64,000 bases of DNA, from positions 85,160 through 149,159 of the forward strand of contig NZ_LQZT01000004.1 of assembly GCF_001703635.1 (NCBI RefSeq). The letters are read 5' to 3'. A program made the position numbers and the translations under genes. This DNA is from Parahoeflea olei (GTDB taxonomy: Bacteria > Pseudomonadota > Alphaproteobacteria > Rhizobiales > Rhizobiaceae). The first letter of the stretch is position 1, and each line of letters starts with the position of its first letter. The notes under the pieces were generated by a model. That model had not been told where the DNA came from. It did not search any database and saw only the letters and a list, made by a program, of their open reading frames with translations. Shown one piece after another: positions 11,581 through 20,430 of this stretch.

Positions 11581-11603
11581 TGCTCACTTGAAAAACAGAC
11601 GGC

Positions 11604-11630
11604 AAGAGGCGGATTTTCCGCCTCTTTTCG
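11604..11630 (+). terminator. Rho-independent terminator after grxD
   Basis: AAGAGGCGGA and TCCGCCTCTT form perfect ten-base arms around a three-base loop and end in a T-rich stretch, 24 bases after the grxD stop. Confidence 0.88.
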
Positions 11631-11672
11631 TTTCAGGAAACGGCAATTGCCATCACTGACGGGAGTCTCTTC

Positions 11673-12155
11673 ATGACCTGGACCATCTACCTGTCGGGCG
11701 AAATCCACACCGACTGGCGCGAACGGATCGAATCCGGCGCCGCGGAGGCGGGCCTCGCCGTGCGCTTCACCGCACCGGTCACGCATCACGAAGCCTCGGA
11801 CGACGCCGGCGTCGCGATCCTCGGCGCGGAAGCCGAAAAATTCTGGCACGACCACAAGGGCGCGCAGGTCAACGCCATCCGCACCCGCACCCTGATCGGC
11901 AAGGCCGACATCGTGGTCGTCCGCTTCGGCGAGAAATACAAGCAGTGGAATGCAGCTTTCGACGCGGGCTACGCGGCAGCGCTCGGCAAGCCACTGATCG
12001 TCATGCACCAGGACGAGCACGCCCACGCGCTCAAGGAGGTCGATGCGGCAGCGCTCGCCGTCGCCAAGACCCCGGAGCAGGTGGTCGCCATCCTGCGCTA
12101 TGTCATCGACGGCGCGCTCGAGGGTTACACCGATGGCAAGGACGCCGCCCGATGA
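11673..12155 (+). CDS. YtoQ-family protein
   Basis: A 160-residue protein of the YtoQ family, which has the Rossmann-like fold of nucleoside 2-deoxyribosyltransferases but no established reaction. The family pattern is clear from the start: WTIYLSGEIHTDWRE, THHEASDDAG and the central GKADIVVVRFGEKYKQWNAAFDAG. Cytoplasmic. Its stop overlaps the start of the next gene by four bases. Confidence 0.85.
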   Translation: MTWTIYLSGEIHTDWRERIESGAAEAGLAVRFTAPVTHHEASDDAGVAILGAEAEKFWHDHKGAQVNAIRTRTLIGKADIVVVRFGEKYKQWNAAFDAGYAAALGKPLIVMHQDEHAHALKEVDAAALAVAKTPEQVVAILRYVIDGALEGYTDGKDAAR

Positions 12156-12865
12156 CGACGCCGTCCTATTCGGGCTTCGGCGACAAGGCCCTGCCCTTTC
12201 TCAAGGCACTCGGCTTCCACCAGAGCCGCGAGTGGTTTCAGGACAACAGGGATCTGTTCGAGGAACATTTGAACGCGCCGCGCGCCCGGTTGCTCGACGA
12301 TCTCGCCGAACGTCTCGCCCGCGAGAAGATCCCGCTCACCTGTTCGCCGAAAACCTCGACCTTCCGCATCAACCGCGATGTCCGCTTCACCAAGGAAAAA
12401 CATCCCGACAACACCCATGTGAGCGCGGTCATCACCCGCTCGGGCACCAAGAAGGACCAGGGCCTGCTCTATGTCCACGTCTCGCCCGACGACAGCTTCC
12501 TATCGACTGGCTTCTACGCCATGGAAGCCGACGAACTGCGGGCGTTCCGCGAGGCCATCGTCGCCCGCCCGCAGCAGTTCGCGGCAGCCGTCGCGCCGCT
12601 CGTTGCACTCGGCTTCAGCTTCGACCGCGAAGACGCGCTCAAGCGCACACCGCGCGGTTTCGAACACGTGACAGACCCCGGGACCCTCGATCTCGTCAAA
12701 CTCCGGCACCTGACGCTGTCGCGGCGCTTTTCACCCGACCGGCTTAGGGATAGGTTGCTGCTCGACGATCTCGTCGAACTGGCACGGGCAGCCCAGCCAT
12801 TCCTCGGGTTCGGCTGGCGGGCGATCGATCCGGTCCGCGCCGCCCGGGATGAAGCAAGCCGCTGA
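12152..12865 (+). CDS. TIGR02453/DUF2461-family protein
   Basis: A 237-residue protein of the DUF2461 (TIGR02453) family of unknown function. Characteristic segments are FLKALGFHQSREWFQDNRDL near residue 12, the conserved STFRINRDVRFTKEKHP near 70, and YVHVSPDDSFLSTGFY. The ATG at 12152 was chosen because it gives an ATGA overlap with the YtoQ gene, and the family alignment begins there. The frame stays open upstream but without family similarity. Confidence 0.85.
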   Translation: MTTPSYSGFGDKALPFLKALGFHQSREWFQDNRDLFEEHLNAPRARLLDDLAERLAREKIPLTCSPKTSTFRINRDVRFTKEKHPDNTHVSAVITRSGTKKDQGLLYVHVSPDDSFLSTGFYAMEADELRAFREAIVARPQQFAAAVAPLVALGFSFDREDALKRTPRGFEHVTDPGTLDLVKLRHLTLSRRFSPDRLRDRLLLDDLVELARAAQPFLGFGWRAIDPVRAARDEASR

Positions 12866-12876
12866 AAGGGTGCACC

Positions 12877-13896
12877 ATGCCGAAACGACTGATGACGGGA
12901 CTGATGGCCGGTATCCTGGCCTTTTTGCCGGCCACCTCGCACGCAGCCGACGCCAACGACATCGACCTGAAACTGTTCGGCGACGACGTCACCGACGGCT
13001 GGGAGGGGTGTCGGCTCGCCTTCTGGCAACAGGACCGCGATCCCACCGAGGACCGCTACGCCTATGTCTTTTTCGCGCCAATTCCGGATGGCGAGGCTCT
13101 GCCCGCCTGGGTCAAGATCGGCGACGAGGTGACCGATGTCTCTCCTGTCGACATCGGCTCCGCGGAAACCGGCATGCTGGAACCCTTCCGCCTCTACCGC
13201 GGCCAGGACGGCAGTCTGACCGTGATGATGGAAATCTTCGAGCAGGCCCGCTCCGATCGCGGTATCGAGGTGTCGAGCGGGCGCCTCACCTTTCTCGAGA
13301 GCGACAAATTTCCCTTCGCGGTGCGCGTCAAGGGCCTCAATGGCTGCCCGGCCGGCATGGAGTCCGCGGACGGGGACAGCGCCGGTGACGGCTTGGGCCT
13401 CACGCTCGGCGCCGAGCGCCAGTTGGACGGACTGGACCAGATCCCCGCCGCGGTGATGAAGGCCGTCGCCGAATACGGTTCGCTCTGCGATCCCCAGAGC
13501 ACGGCCGGCTATTCCTCGGCCTACCCGGTCTCCGACGACATCACGCTCTGGCAGGTGCCCTGCAATCTCTTCGCCAGCAGCGCCTCCAGCGTGTTCGTGG
13601 CGAGCTACGCCTCCGCGCCCGATGTCGCCCAGGTCTTGTCCTTTCCGCGCGAACCGGGATCGACGGAGGCGGACATGATCGAGATCGTCGATGCCGTGGT
13701 CACGCCTCAATCGGCAACCGTGGAATCGGCTTCTCTGGACAGCGGCGGCGATTGCGGCACCTATGCACGGCACCAGCTCGTGGCCGCCCCTGGCGAAGTG
13801 GTCGAATTCGAACTCCGCGAGTTTCGCGCCAAAGCCGTCTGCGACGGGGTGGCGACCGAGCCTGCCGAGTTCCCGCTGGTCTACGAAAGCCGCTAG
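12877..13896 (+). CDS. DUF1176-domain periplasmic protein
   Basis: A 339-residue exported protein with a signal peptide ending around residue 23 (ATSHA). The C-terminal half carries the DUF1176 pattern: ITLWQVPCNLFASS, then GGDCGTYARHQLV and ELREFRAKAVCDG, with Cys pairs likely to form disulfides. Function is unknown. It follows the DUF2461 gene by 11 bases. Its stop TAG shares the palindrome CTAG with the stop of the convergent oxidoreductase gene. Confidence 0.78.
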   Translation: MPKRLMTGLMAGILAFLPATSHAADANDIDLKLFGDDVTDGWEGCRLAFWQQDRDPTEDRYAYVFFAPIPDGEALPAWVKIGDEVTDVSPVDIGSAETGMLEPFRLYRGQDGSLTVMMEIFEQARSDRGIEVSSGRLTFLESDKFPFAVRVKGLNGCPAGMESADGDSAGDGLGLTLGAERQLDGLDQIPAAVMKAVAEYGSLCDPQSTAGYSSAYPVSDDITLWQVPCNLFASSASSVFVASYASAPDVAQVLSFPREPGSTEADMIEIVDAVVTPQSATVESASLDSGGDCGTYARHQLVAAPGEVVEFELREFRAKAVCDGVATEPAEFPLVYESR

Positions 13897-14933
13897 CCGA
13901 CCGGCGGCACGGCGACGATCCGGCCCTCGCGCGCCGACCGGGTCATGGCGTCGATCAACGCATGCACGTGAAGCGCATCGCGGCCGGTCACGCGCGGCGG
14001 CCGGCCGCGGCGCACCGCGTCGGCGAAATCCGTGATCAACGCGGCATGCCAGTCACAGGGAAACGCCATCGGATCCGCGCCGCCGCCCGTGCCCGAGGGC
14101 GCGCAGAAGGTGTCACGCCGCCCGTCATGCCAGGTGACCACGAGTTCCCCGCCGCAGAGTTTCGCCGACCCCAACGTGCCGTCGATCGCGATGGTTTCGG
14201 CGCCGCCGGGAAAGGCCGCCGTCGTCGCGGTTACGGATCCCACCGCCCCGGAGCGGAAGCGGATGCCCGCCGCAACGAAATCCTCGGCCTCCATCGCATG
14301 CAGCCGCGTGGTCGCGAAAAACGCCTGCACGCTTTCTGCCGGCCCGACCAGGCTCAGCATCAGGTCCAGGATATGGATCGCCTGGGTGATCAGCACACCG
14401 CCGCCATCGCGGTCATGGCTGCCGCGCCCAGGCTGGTCGTAATAGGCCTGGTCGCGCCACCACGGCAGGTCGACGCGCACGGCGACGATCTCGCCCAGCA
14501 CGCTGGCGTCGAGCAGCTCGCGCAGCCGCTGCATGTCGGGCCGGAACCGGTGCTGCAACACGATGCCGAGATGAACGCCCGCGCGGTCGCAGATCTCCAC
14601 CAGTTGCCGTGCCGCGGCATAGGTGCGCTCGACCGGCTTCTCCATGAGAATGGGCTTGCCCGCCCGCGCGAGCGCCTCGACGAGGTCCAGCCGCTGGTCC
14701 GGCGGCGTGGCGAGGATCACGCCGTCGATCGATGCATCCGCGCAGATCTCCCCGATCCCGTCGTAACGGCGCAGGCCGGCCGGTCCCGCCACGGCGTCGG
14801 CGGTCGCGCGGCTGCGGCTCATGACCCCGGACAGCTCCACCCCGTCGAGCGGCAGCCCGAGCGCGGCCAGATGCGGCCTGGTCGCCATGCCGAGCCCGAT
14901 CAGGGCCAGACGCACCGGTCTGATGTCGTTCAT
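13893..14933 (-). CDS. Gfo/Idh/MocA-family oxidoreductase
   Basis: An NAD(P)-dependent dehydrogenase of 346 residues. The N-terminal Rossmann fold has the GLGMATRPH nucleotide-binding turn (about residues 13-21) and the family's catalytic EKP motif at 98-100. The C-terminal domain has GGGVLITQAIHILDL, with the usual His. Substrates in this family are sugars or inositols, but nothing nearby narrows the choice. The start at 14933 has a strong GGAGGA sequence upstream. Confidence 0.88.
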   Translation of the reverse strand: MNDIRPVRLALIGLGMATRPHLAALGLPLDGVELSGVMSRSRATADAVAGPAGLRRYDGIGEICADASIDGVILATPPDQRLDLVEALARAGKPILMEKPVERTYAAARQLVEICDRAGVHLGIVLQHRFRPDMQRLRELLDASVLGEIVAVRVDLPWWRDQAYYDQPGRGSHDRDGGGVLITQAIHILDLMLSLVGPAESVQAFFATTRLHAMEAEDFVAAGIRFRSGAVGSVTATTAAFPGGAETIAIDGTLGSAKLCGGELVVTWHDGRRDTFCAPSGTGGGADPMAFPCDWHAALITDFADAVRRGRPPRVTGRDALHVHALIDAMTRSAREGRIVAVPPVG

Positions 14934-15238
14934 CACCTGTCTCCTCCGCGTTCGCGCCCGCCCGCGCCACCCCGGCATGAAACCATTTCCCGCATGCCGC
15001 GCACAGGATTTTGTATGCCCCGATCACGCAGATGTCAGCTTTCGCGCACCTTTCCCCGTCTTGCCCGATCCTGCCTCCGGGTCTATGAAAGCCTCTGGTG
15101 GTGCGCATTTCAGCCGGCTCCTTACTCCCCAGACCGCAATGGTCCAGGCATGGCGCCTTGAAGATGGTGCCTGTGGGGAGAGTTTTTGCAACGAACAGAT
15201 ATCAGAGCGCGGTCTGTTCCCGACAGGATGGATATTTG
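14934..15238. other. Divergent intergenic region, oxidoreductase / MFS exporter
   Basis: 305 bases with no convincing gene. It must hold the promoters for both flanking genes. I see no strong hairpin, repeat or operator-like palindrome. Confidence 0.6.
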
Positions 15239-16486
15239 ATGCACGGAACATCGGCGCCAGCCGCAAGCCAGCCCGCGACCATCGGAGGCATCGGCCGCCC
15301 GCAATTCATCGCCATCGTCGCCTCGCTGATGGCGCTCAACGCGCTCGCCATCGACATCATGCTGCCGGCCTTCCCCAATATCGCCGAGGGCCTCGGCGTG
15401 GACGATGCCAACCGCGTCCAGTTCGTGCTTCTGTCCTACATCATCGGCTTCGGCGGCGCGCAGCTGATCTTTGGGCCGATTTCCGACCGCTTCGGCCGGC
15501 GCAAGCCGCTGTTCGTGGGCATCGCGCTCTATGCGACCTGCTGCATCGCCGGGGCGCTGGCGCCGAGCTTCGAATTCCTGCTGCTGGCCCGCTTCCTGCA
15601 GGGCATCGGCGCGGCGGCCACCCGCGTGATCGCGCTGTCGGTGGTGCGCGACACCCATTCCGGCCGCGGCATGGCGGCAACCATGTCGCTGGTGATGATG
15701 GTGTTCATGGTGGTCCCGGTGTTCGCGCCGATGATGGGCCAGGTGATCATCCTTGGCGGAGAATGGCATCTCATCTTCATCTTCATGGCGACGGTTTCGC
15801 TCGTCGTCGGCTTCTGGGCGGCGATGCGCCTGCCCGAGACGCTCAAGCCCGAACGCCGCCGGCCGCTCACCATCGCCAGCATCGGCCAGGCTTTTTCCAT
15901 CGTGCTGACCAACCGCATCGCGCTGTTCTACACGCTGGCCACCAGCTTCTATTTCGGCTCGCTGTTCGGCTTTCTCAATGTCGCCCAGCCGATCTATGTC
16001 GAGATCTATGGCCTGGGCGAGTATTTCCCGATCGCCTTTGCCGCGGTCGCCGTCGTCATGGCCGGATCCTCGTTCCTGAATTCGCGCCTCGTCGGCCGCC
16101 TGGGCCAGCGCCGGCTCTCGCACGGGGCGCTGATCGCCTATCTGGTTCTCGCCACCATTCTCGCCGGCCTCACCGCCATGGGGCCGATCCCGTTCTGGGT
16201 ATTCTTCGGCATCTCGCTGTTCATGATGCCGCTGTTCGGCTTCGTCGGCTCGAACTTCAACTCGCTCGCCATGGAGCCGCTCGGCGCGATCGCCGGCACC
16301 GCTTCATCGACCCTTGGCTTTGCCCAGACGGTGGGCGGCGGACTGGTCGGGGCAGCGATCGGCCAGGCTTACAACGGCTCCGTGTTCCCGCTCGCCGCCG
16401 GTTATGCGCTGGTTTCCGGCATCGCCCTGGTGATGGTGCTGATCGCAGAAAAGGGCCGCCTGTTCGGCGTCGGCACCCAGGATTGA
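15239..16486 (+). CDS. Bcr/CflA-type drug-resistance MFS transporter
   Basis: A 415-residue major facilitator protein with about 12 hydrophobic segments. The loop 2-3 motif A is clear (GPISDRFGRRKPLF, about residues 79-92), and the first helix has the DIMLPAFPNIA pattern typical of the Bcr/CflA drug:proton antiporters. It should export small drugs or metabolites across the inner membrane. The ATG at 15239 matches family starts; the frame is open upstream but lacks membrane character. Confidence 0.85.
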   Translation: MHGTSAPAASQPATIGGIGRPQFIAIVASLMALNALAIDIMLPAFPNIAEGLGVDDANRVQFVLLSYIIGFGGAQLIFGPISDRFGRRKPLFVGIALYATCCIAGALAPSFEFLLLARFLQGIGAAATRVIALSVVRDTHSGRGMAATMSLVMMVFMVVPVFAPMMGQVIILGGEWHLIFIFMATVSLVVGFWAAMRLPETLKPERRRPLTIASIGQAFSIVLTNRIALFYTLATSFYFGSLFGFLNVAQPIYVEIYGLGEYFPIAFAAVAVVMAGSSFLNSRLVGRLGQRRLSHGALIAYLVLATILAGLTAMGPIPFWVFFGISLFMMPLFGFVGSNFNSLAMEPLGAIAGTASSTLGFAQTVGGGLVGAAIGQAYNGSVFPLAAGYALVSGIALVMVLIAEKGRLFGVGTQD

Positions 16487-16567
16487 GCCATCGCCGGATC
16501 ACCGGAACCTGCCTGGCGCGCAGCACCGGTGACACGGTTGGCGCGCCTGCACATAAGCCTTTAAATT

Positions 16568-16577
16568 CAACATGTTG
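16568..16577. promoter_or_regulatory. Perfect palindrome CAACATGTTG upstream of flagellin
   Basis: A ten-base perfect palindrome 112 bases before the flagellin ATG and 25 bases before a CtrA-type box. It may be a regulator site or chance; no known consensus is matched. Confidence 0.25.
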
Positions 16578-16601
16578 CATTCTTCGGATTTCAGCCGGAC
16601 G

Positions 16602-16617
16602 TTAAGCGCCCGTTAAC
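16602..16617 (+). promoter_or_regulatory. CtrA-type box upstream of flagellin
   Basis: TTAA, seven bases, TTAAC: an exact match to the alphaproteobacterial CtrA consensus TTAA-N7-TTAAC, starting 88 bases before the flagellin start. CtrA controls flagellar genes in many alphaproteobacteria and is phosphorylated through CckA, whose gene is in this window. Binding is inferred only. Confidence 0.65.
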
Positions 16618-16689
16618 CATCGACCGGCTCTATGGGCTGAATTACGCAGCCCCTTCTTTGTTGCCAAAGAATTTTAGACCGCAGATTTC

Positions 16690-18399
16690 ATGACCAGTCT
16701 TCATACCAATGCCGGCGCCATGTCGGCGCTCCAGACGCTGCGCTCGATCGGCGCGAGCCTGACGACGGCGCAGAGGGCCATAAGTTCCGGCCTCGACGTC
16801 CAGACAGCTGCCGACAACGCGGCCTACTGGTCGATTTCCACGACGATGCGCTCGGACCACAAGGCGCTCTCGACAGTCACGGACGCGCTCGGACTGGGCG
16901 CCGCTGCAGCCGAAGTGGCCTACACGGCAACCGATTCGATCGTGGATGTCCTGACGACATTCAAGGCGCGGCTGGTCGCTGCGAAAGAAGACGGAATAGA
17001 CAAATCCAAAATCCAGGCGGAACTCTCCGAACTCGTCAAGCAGACCCGGAGCGTGGTGGGTGCGGCGAGTTTCGGCGGCGTCAACTGGCTGGAGACCTCC
17101 GCCCCCTCGCATTTGATGAACACGCCGGATCTGCACACCTCCGTGGTCTCCGGTTTCGTGCGGTCAGCCGGCGGTTCTGTCGCGGCAAAAACAACCGAGC
17201 TGAACCTCAAGATGACGAGCATGCTCAATGACGGCGGAGGCGGCATTCTGCAAAAGGAATTGGGCGGGATCGGAGACATCGGCGGGTTCCGGGGAACCAA
17301 CGCCAATTCGATCGCGCATCAGGGCCATGAGGCCCGCACTTTCACCGGGCCGGCGAGCTTCGGCGCGACGGACTATGTCGAGTTCGATCTCCTCGTCGAT
17401 GCCGGGGCCTTGTCGGCCGGCCAGACATTCGCAGGACTGCGGATCGACAAGGCCCTGGTCGATGCAGCGCTCGGAACGTCCGATGGCACCATCAGCACGG
17501 GAGCCGAAATGAGGACGGTGCTCGAGAAGCTCTTTGTCGACAACTCCATTCCCGCGACAGCCTACGAGACCATGTTTTCCAGCACCGATCCCTCCAAATT
17601 CGAGATCGGCTCTCTCGAGACATCCGGCGAGCCCGGTTCGAGCATCGAGGTCATGAACGTCAATTCCAGTTTTGGAGGCGCCTACCCGCCAGGCTATGCC
17701 CTGGGCCTGGAGAACCCGCCTTACAGGGATCATGACAACATGTATCCGTCGGCCGATATCACGTTCAGCAAACCGTTCACGGTTTCGCCGACCAGCTCCT
17801 TCTGGTTTGACGTCCAGGTTGGGACCGGCGCGCTGACCACCCACACCGTCGATCGCAGCGTGGTGGATGCCGCCCTCGGCACGACAGACGGATATATCGC
17901 CGATGCGACCGCTCTTGCCACGGTGCTCGCGTATGTGGCGGCGCCGAGCAATCTGGCGGTGACCGCAAACGGCACCGAGATCACCTTTTCAGCGGATCTT
18001 TCGGTCTATCCGGAGGCCGGCAATCGCGCCGCCCGGGTGAATGTCGGCAATGTGCAGTCGAATCCGAGCTGGGCTCTGGAGTTCGACCTTGACGAGGTCG
18101 ACATCACGGGCGACGACTTCACGCTCGACGAATATATCCGCGGCGTGGAATTCATGCTCAAGGGGTCCATTGCGAGCGCCAGCCTACTCGGCTCGCTCCA
18201 GTCCCGCATCGATCTCCAGAGTGAATTCACGACGACCCTGATGTCCTCGATCGACAGGGGCATCGGACGCCTCGTCGATGCGGACATGAATGAGCAGTCG
18301 ACCCGCCTCAAGGCTCTCCAGACACAGCAGCAACTGGCGATGCAGTCGCTTCAGATCGCCAATTCAAACGCGGAAAGCATCCTCGCCCTGTTCCGGTGA
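16690..18399 (+). CDS. Long flagellin with variable central insert
   Basis: A 569-residue flagellin. Residues 1-135 match the rhizobial D0/D1 core (TSLHTNAGAMSALQTLRSIG, AADNAAYWSISTTMRSD, ALGLGAAAAEVAY), and the C-terminus has the terminal helix (TTLMSSIDRGIGRLVDADMN, then QQQLAMQSLQIANSNAESIL). Rhizobial flagellins are usually about 320-400 residues; here roughly 150-490 is a low-similarity insert. The insert holds two related modules (about 229-287 and 371-437) sharing VDAALGT-DG and TVL. No other flagellar structural gene lies beside it, so it is an orphan. It has a CtrA box upstream and a terminator downstream. Confidence 0.9.
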   Translation: MTSLHTNAGAMSALQTLRSIGASLTTAQRAISSGLDVQTAADNAAYWSISTTMRSDHKALSTVTDALGLGAAAAEVAYTATDSIVDVLTTFKARLVAAKEDGIDKSKIQAELSELVKQTRSVVGAASFGGVNWLETSAPSHLMNTPDLHTSVVSGFVRSAGGSVAAKTTELNLKMTSMLNDGGGGILQKELGGIGDIGGFRGTNANSIAHQGHEARTFTGPASFGATDYVEFDLLVDAGALSAGQTFAGLRIDKALVDAALGTSDGTISTGAEMRTVLEKLFVDNSIPATAYETMFSSTDPSKFEIGSLETSGEPGSSIEVMNVNSSFGGAYPPGYALGLENPPYRDHDNMYPSADITFSKPFTVSPTSSFWFDVQVGTGALTTHTVDRSVVDAALGTTDGYIADATALATVLAYVAAPSNLAVTANGTEITFSADLSVYPEAGNRAARVNVGNVQSNPSWALEFDLDEVDITGDDFTLDEYIRGVEFMLKGSIASASLLGSLQSRIDLQSEFTTTLMSSIDRGIGRLVDADMNEQSTRLKALQTQQQLAMQSLQIANSNAESILALFR

Positions 18400-18424
18400 T
18401 CAGATCAGCGATCGATGAACTGCC

Positions 18425-18457
18425 GCGCCGCGCACCCGTTCGGATGCGCGGCGCTTT
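18425..18457 (+). terminator. Terminator after flagellin
   Basis: GCGCCGCGCA and TGCGCGGCGC form perfect ten-base arms around a ten-base loop, followed by TTT, 25 bases after the flagellin stop. Confidence 0.75.
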
Positions 18458-18484
18458 AAAACCTTGAATGAATGCCTGGCGTTG

Positions 18485-18510
18485 GCGTTCAAATGAATCC
18501 GTTTGAACGC
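18485..18510. repeat. Perfect inverted repeat between convergent genes
   Basis: GCGTTCAAA and TTTGAACGC, nine-base arms with an eight-base loop, lie eight bases past the stop of the inositol-phosphatase-like gene on the minus strand. There is no T-run, so termination is possible but not shown. Confidence 0.5.
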
Positions 18511-18518
18511 GACAAGCA

Positions 18519-19355
18519 TTAGGCCCGCCAAAGCGCCTCGCGCACGATCTGCCAGCTGTCGGGATCGGTGGCCGCAAGCACCCCGCCCTCGACATGGTCG
18601 GGCCGGTAGGCTTCGCCGTCGAAGCGGCGGACATGCCCGCCCGCTTCCTGCGTGATCAGCGCACCGGCCAGATGATCCCACGGCATCAGCTTGTTGTAGA
18701 GCGCGAAGTGGATGTGACCGCCGGCGAGCAGCCGGTATTCCTGCGCCGCACAGCGATAGGCGACGCTGCCCAGGCACTGGCCCTGGTTGCGCGCCACCCG
18801 GCTGCGCTCGGGCTCCGCCATGTATTGCCAGGACGCCGAGCCGATCATCGCGCCGATCGAACCGGCGGGCTCCGCCACCTTGAGCGCGCTTTCGCGCCCG
18901 TCGCCGCGCCTCAGGGCCGCGCCCGCGCCCTTCTCGGCCAGGATCCAGTCGCGGCCGACGGGATCGTGGATGATGCCGGCGATGGTTTCGCCATCCCTGA
19001 CCACCGCCAGCATCACGCCGAAGGCGGCCACGCCGGAGGCGAAATTGAAGGTGCCGTCGATCGGGTCGATCACGAAGGCGAGTTGATCGGTCTTCCACCA
19101 GCCGTCGAGCAGCGTGGGATCGTCGGCAACCGCTTCCTCGCCGATCACGACGGCGCCGGGAAAGCGCGCGCGCAGCTCAGCCGTGATCATCCGTTCTGCC
19201 GCGACATCGGCTTCGGTCACGAGATCGGCGGCCGACGTCTTCTGCTGGACCGCGCCGTCACCCAGATTGCGGAACCGCGGCATGACCTGTTCGCTCCCGG
19301 CCCGCGCCAGAAGATCCGTGAGCCAGTCGATGTCGTTTGCGCCAAGCGATGTCAT
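18519..19355 (-). CDS. Inositol monophosphatase-family phosphatase
   Basis: A Mg2+-dependent, Li+-sensitive sugar-phosphatase superfamily protein of 278 residues. Metal-binding motifs are in place: GEE at 72-74, DPIDGTFNF at 97-105 and the C-terminal WDHLAGALI, where the usual WDxAAG has Leu for Ala. The substrate may be inositol phosphate, 3'-phosphoadenosine nucleotides or another phosphoester; this cannot be settled here. Its start overlaps the stop of ttcA by four bases, so they form an operon. Confidence 0.88.
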   Translation of the reverse strand: MTSLGANDIDWLTDLLARAGSEQVMPRFRNLGDGAVQQKTSAADLVTEADVAAERMITAELRARFPGAVVIGEEAVADDPTLLDGWWKTDQLAFVIDPIDGTFNFASGVAAFGVMLAVVRDGETIAGIIHDPVGRDWILAEKGAGAALRRGDGRESALKVAEPAGSIGAMIGSASWQYMAEPERSRVARNQGQCLGSVAYRCAAQEYRLLAGGHIHFALYNKLMPWDHLAGALITQEAGGHVRRFDGEAYRPDHVEGGVLAATDPDSWQIVREALWRA

Positions 19356-20245
19356 GCCTCTGCCTTTTCCTCAGTGAGCGACAGGCTCGCGAAATCGAAC
19401 AGCGACCTGTCGAGAAGATGGGATGCGCGCACATTGCCGAGCGCGCGGATCATCGTGTCCTTGCGGCCCGGCATGCGCCGTTCGATATCGGCGATCATCG
19501 CCTTCATCGCGTTGCGCTGCAGGCCGTCCTGCGAGCCGCAGAGGTCGCAGGGGATGATCGGAAACTGAAGCGCCTCGGCGAAGCGGACGAGATCCTCCTC
19601 GGCGCAATAGGCGAGCGGCCGAAGCACCTGCACGTCGCCCTCGTCGTTCAAAAGCTTCGGCGGCATCGCCGCGAGACGTCCACCATGAAACAGGTTGAGG
19701 AAGAATGTCTCGAGAATGTCGTCGCGGTGGTGGCCGAGCACCAGCGCCTCGCAGCCCTCCTCGCGCGCCACGCGGTAGAGGTTGCCCCGCCTGAGCCGCG
19801 AGCACAGTGCGCAATAAGTGGCTCCTTCGGGCACCTTCTCGGTCACCACCGAATAGGTGTCGCGGTACTCGATCCGGTGCGGAATGCCGTGGGCACTGAG
19901 ATAGTCGGGCAGAACGTGCTTCGGGAAATTCGGCTGGCCCTGGTCGAGATTGCAGGCGATCAGGTCGACCGGCAGCAGCCCGCGCCATTTCAGATCCATC
20001 AGCAGTGCCAGGAGGCCGTAGGAATCCTTGCCGCCCGACAGCGCCACCAGCCAGCGCGGCCGCGCACCCGATGCCGCCGCATCATGGTCGACCATGCCGA
20101 AATCCTCGATCGCCTGGCGCACATTGCGGATGAGCCGCTTGCGCAGCTTGTTGAAGCTGACGCTTGATGGCGCATGCGCATAGACCGACGGCCCGGCGCC
20201 GGCATCCGGTTCTGTGATCTCTGAGGGAGGCGTCATTTGGTTCAT
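19352..20245 (-). CDS. ttcA: tRNA 2-thiocytidine(32) synthetase TtcA
   Basis: ATP- and iron-sulfur-dependent enzyme that thiolates cytidine 32 of tRNA. From the chosen start it has 297 residues. The PP-loop SGGKDS is at 70-75. The cluster cysteines are Cys145 and Cys148 in [12 protein letters not shown], plus the CDLCGSQ motif near 236. The frame continues upstream to 20440 with an alternative ATG at 20374 that has a possible GAGGGA site, so the start is uncertain. It is followed by the inositol-phosphatase-like gene. Confidence 0.93.
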   Translation of the reverse strand: MNQMTPPSEITEPDAGAGPSVYAHAPSSVSFNKLRKRLIRNVRQAIEDFGMVDHDAAASGARPRWLVALSGGKDSYGLLALLMDLKWRGLLPVDLIACNLDQGQPNFPKHVLPDYLSAHGIPHRIEYRDTYSVVTEKVPEGATYCALCSRLRRGNLYRVAREEGCEALVLGHHRDDILETFFLNLFHGGRLAAMPPKLLNDEGDVQVLRPLAYCAEEDLVRFAEALQFPIIPCDLCGSQDGLQRNAMKAMIADIERRMPGRKDTMIRALGNVRASHLLDRSLFDFASLSLTEEKAEA

Positions 20246-20430
20246 GGCGTTGGGGATGAGCACTTTGCGCGTATCCGTCAAGCCCGAACACGCATCCGTG
20301 CCCGCGTAAACTTGCGCAAGGGCGACAACGCGCCTATCTTTGAGGGGATCCCGAACAGGAGATGCTTTTGTCATGAACAAGTCCCTCGCAGCCCTCACCC
20401 CTTTGCCTTTGCCGCGAGAAGTCTTGTCCC

